Source of the DNA: CAJCIW01 sp963833965
Lineage (GTDB): Bacteria > Chlamydiota > Chlamydiia > Chlamydiales > Rhabdochlamydiaceae
Assembly: GCA_963833965.1 (NCBI GenBank)
Contig: CAWHZZ010000003.1
Location: forward strand, 372,001-436,000
Reading direction: 5' to 3'
Length of the DNA: 64,000 nucleotides
Under the pieces are notes generated by a model, which did not search any database, was not told the DNA's origin, and saw only the letters and a program-made list of their open reading frames with translations. Each line of letters opens with the position of its first letter. Positions within the stretch are counted from its first letter, which is position 1. The translations under genes and the position numbers were made by a program. Below are positions 62,385 to 64,000 of this stretch, in pieces.

Positions 62385-63044
62385 CAGAAGCTTTTCAAGC
62401 ATGGTCTCCTTCCATTTGTCCATAGGAGGGCTTGCATCTAAGAAGGGTGAGTAGATCGATTGAGGATAATAGATGCGGTGTGTGTTGTTCATTTGATCCA
62501 GAGAAAAATCGCGGATCAGTTCAATCAGCCTTCCGTATAGGGGAAAGCAGACGCATTTCTCGTTACCCATCATTTTTAATGGAAAGTAGTTTTTGGCTTC
62601 CGGGATCGCCATGGAAGGCAATTCACTCCAGGGCTGGATTTCTCCACCATTGGTTTTGTAGTTAAACTTGGCAAATTGGGTTCCAATCTTCGCCTTTTCC
62701 GGCAGATCGTATTCGCCGAGGGTGGCGATATGCACAGCGTATTTTTCAGTTAAAGAATCGAGCTGTTCTTTGATTTGCCTCAAGGAAAACGACTGAAAGT
62801 TCTTTTCGATCTCGCCAAGCCGAGAGACGTAATTCGGACAGAGGGCTTCAATGGTCTTAGAGGTCAATTGGAAAAATCCGGTCGATTTTGCCTCGATCGA
62901 CTTTTTAAAAAGGGGAATCATTTTTTCTCGGATTTTGTCTTCAGCAATTGCCGACCATTCTTTGTTGACCGTCAAGAGACTGAAATAGTCATTGTAATCT
63001 GAAAAACTCAATATTTTTTCGATAAGTTCTCTGGGCAAAGTCAT
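62361..63044 (-). CDS. F-box-like protein
   Basis: 227 residues from ATG 63044 (the frame is open 12 codons upstream). The N-terminus MTLPRELIEKILSFSDYNDY followed by LLTVNKEWSAIAEDKI is a compact F-box with Leu-Pro, Ile-Leu-Ser and the buried Trp. The remaining 185 residues are helical then globular (ELPSMAIPEAKNYFPLKMMG) and match no known substrate-binding repeat. As with the protein at 50446, an F-box is useful only in a host with Skp1, so secretion is inferred. Confidence 0.75.
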   Translation of the reverse strand: MTLPRELIEKILSFSDYNDYFSLLTVNKEWSAIAEDKIREKMIPLFKKSIEAKSTGFFQLTSKTIEALCPNYVSRLGEIEKNFQSFSLRQIKEQLDSLTEKYAVHIATLGEYDLPEKAKIGTQFAKFNYKTNGGEIQPWSELPSMAIPEAKNYFPLKMMGNEKCVCFPLYGRLIELIRDFSLDQMNNTHRIYYPQSIYSPFLDASPPMDKWKETMLEKLLKNKAQQS

Positions 63045-63112
63045 AAACACCAATTTCCTTGACAACGAGCAAATAAACATCCATTTTATAGGAATATCTC
63101 GATAAAAACCAG

Positions 63113-64000
63113 ATGCGAAAGATCATTCTATTTATTATTTTAACTTTACACGGATATGCGATGGAACTCGACCTGTTGCCTTTGTTTCAAGAGATGCCCA
63201 AAGCGGAACTCCATCTTCACTTGGGAGGCTCTTATCCTTTGGACTACCTGCTCGGCATTGCCTCAGCGCCTCAGCAACAAGCTCTATTGAACAGCCTTGA
63301 AATGGTCTCCAAAAAAGTCGATTACCACGAAGGTTTTAAGGTCTTTGGCCTTATCGGTCAGATCGTCAATTCCGACGACAAAGTGGAAAGGGGAGTCGCT
63401 GCTTTGTGCCGCGCCCTGGAAAAGGACGGCGTTGTTTACGCAGAAATTCGCACGAATTTAAAAGATCTGGGAACCGGGTTGGAAGGGTATTTGCAATCCG
63501 TTCTTAGAGGGATGCAATCCGAGCGGTTGCAATCGCGCCTTTTGCTCAGCCTGCAGCGCGCTTCAACCCTTCCTCATGCGCAGAGGACGGTCGATCTCGC
63601 CATCAAGTATCGAGGACAAGGCGTTGTGGGAATCGATCTCTCTGGCGACTCTACGTTGGGCCAAATCGAGGCGATTTTGCCAGAGCTCAAACGCGCCAGG
63701 CAAGCGGGCCTATTTCTTACGGTACACATGGGGGAGTCGCCAAAAGAACAGAATCAAAAAGCGCTTTTGGAAGAACTGCAGCCTCACCGCATTGGCCACG
63801 GCGTTCATTTGACGCAGGATGCTCTGCAGTGGATTTTTGATCACCGCATCCCGATCGAAGTTTGTCCGACGAGCAGCGTGCTCGTCCAAATGATCGACGA
63901 TTATAGCGCGCATCCGGGGCTCGGCTATTATCTGCAGGGCCATCCCGTCGTGATTTGCACTGATGATCCCTTGATCTTTCAAAATTCCCTCTCAAGCGAA
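63113..64000 (+). CDS. Adenosine deaminase-family protein, exported (partial)
   Basis: Read from ATG 63113 to the window edge (296 codons, C-terminus missing). The start MRKIILFIILTLHGYA looks like a signal peptide. The amidohydrolase motifs follow: PKAELHLHLGGSYP with the metal HxH, LFLTVHMGESP with the third His and the catalytic Glu, HRIGHGVHL, VCPTSSVLV, and VVICTDDPLIF with the final Asp pair. This is the adenosine/adenine deaminase fold. Export is unusual and would suggest scavenging or inactivating host adenosine outside the cytosol. Confidence 0.88.
   Translation, partial: MRKIILFIILTLHGYAMELDLLPLFQEMPKAELHLHLGGSYPLDYLLGIASAPQQQALLNSLEMVSKKVDYHEGFKVFGLIGQIVNSDDKVERGVAALCRALEKDGVVYAEIRTNLKDLGTGLEGYLQSVLRGMQSERLQSRLLLSLQRASTLPHAQRTVDLAIKYRGQGVVGIDLSGDSTLGQIEAILPELKRARQAGLFLTVHMGESPKEQNQKALLEELQPHRIGHGVHLTQDALQWIFDHRIPIEVCPTSSVLVQMIDDYSAHPGLGYYLQGHPVVICTDDPLIFQNSLSSE

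Overview
The window reads as chromosome of an amoeba-associated ('environmental') member of the Chlamydiota. Seen directly: the gene run CTP synthase - YqgF - (NadA) - Zwf - OpcA-like - 6-phosphogluconolactonase, an L33-LolC/E pair, a NUE-like SET-domain protein, a PPi-type phosphofructokinase, APC and TyrP-like amino acid permeases, and several eukaryote-like proteins (F-box/WD40, F-box, J-domain, TPR). The first items match arrangements known in Chlamydia; the intact biosynthetic operons and the F-box proteins point to a family outside the Chlamydiaceae (Waddliaceae/Criblamydiaceae/Parachlamydiaceae type). The genus cannot be fixed from this window.

Layout. 1-2.0 kb: lipoprotein-export permease (cut by the left edge) and rpmG. 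2.1-6.2 kb: two orphan proteins, tsaD, a TerC-type membrane protein. 6.3-8.75 kb: a polymorphic-toxin locus with an HNH-type nuclease tip, a putative immunity gene and a second immunity copy broken by one nonsense codon. 8.8-17.9 kb: J-domain protein, pentose-phosphate genes, a coiled-coil membrane protein, nadA-yqgF-pyrG. 18.2-21.9 kb: sdaA, pfp, a methyltransferase, then a strongly promoted structured RNA of no class I recognise (about 21.93-22.28 kb). 22.3-30.7 kb: rarA, duplicated-TPR protein, amino acid permease, redox and folding enzymes, two tiny basic protein genes, nitroreductase, PAP2 phosphatase, proC. 30.7-39.8 kb: membrane proteins, secreted superoxide dismutase, cation exporter, tsaC/sua5, transporters. 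40.1-48.9 kb: a 1103-residue GT5 glycogen-synthase-like fusion and a glycerol cluster (glpK-glpD, divergent glpF). 48.9-53.6 kb: SET protein, FKBP, F-box/WD40 effector candidate, a csp-higB-higA operon, a pseudouridine synthase. 53.6-61.3 kb: a complete trp operon, trpR-E-G-D-C-F-B-A plus a DAHP synthase, with a palindrome over its promoter. 61.5-64 kb: orphan protein, second F-box protein, and an exported adenosine deaminase-like protein cut by the right edge.

The most unusual signal is a family of long palindromic elements (about 31342-31505, 35960-36121, 36118-36306, 52461-52686 and 60109-60280). They share termini beginning TATAC or close variants and an internal motif CATCG-[hairpin]-CTGC, while their stems differ in sequence from copy to copy yet stay self-complementary within each copy. 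One lies in frame inside an ORF and another supplies the C-terminal tail of TrpA, recalling the Rickettsia palindromic elements. The structured RNA, the toxin locus and the GT5 fusion are the other main leads.
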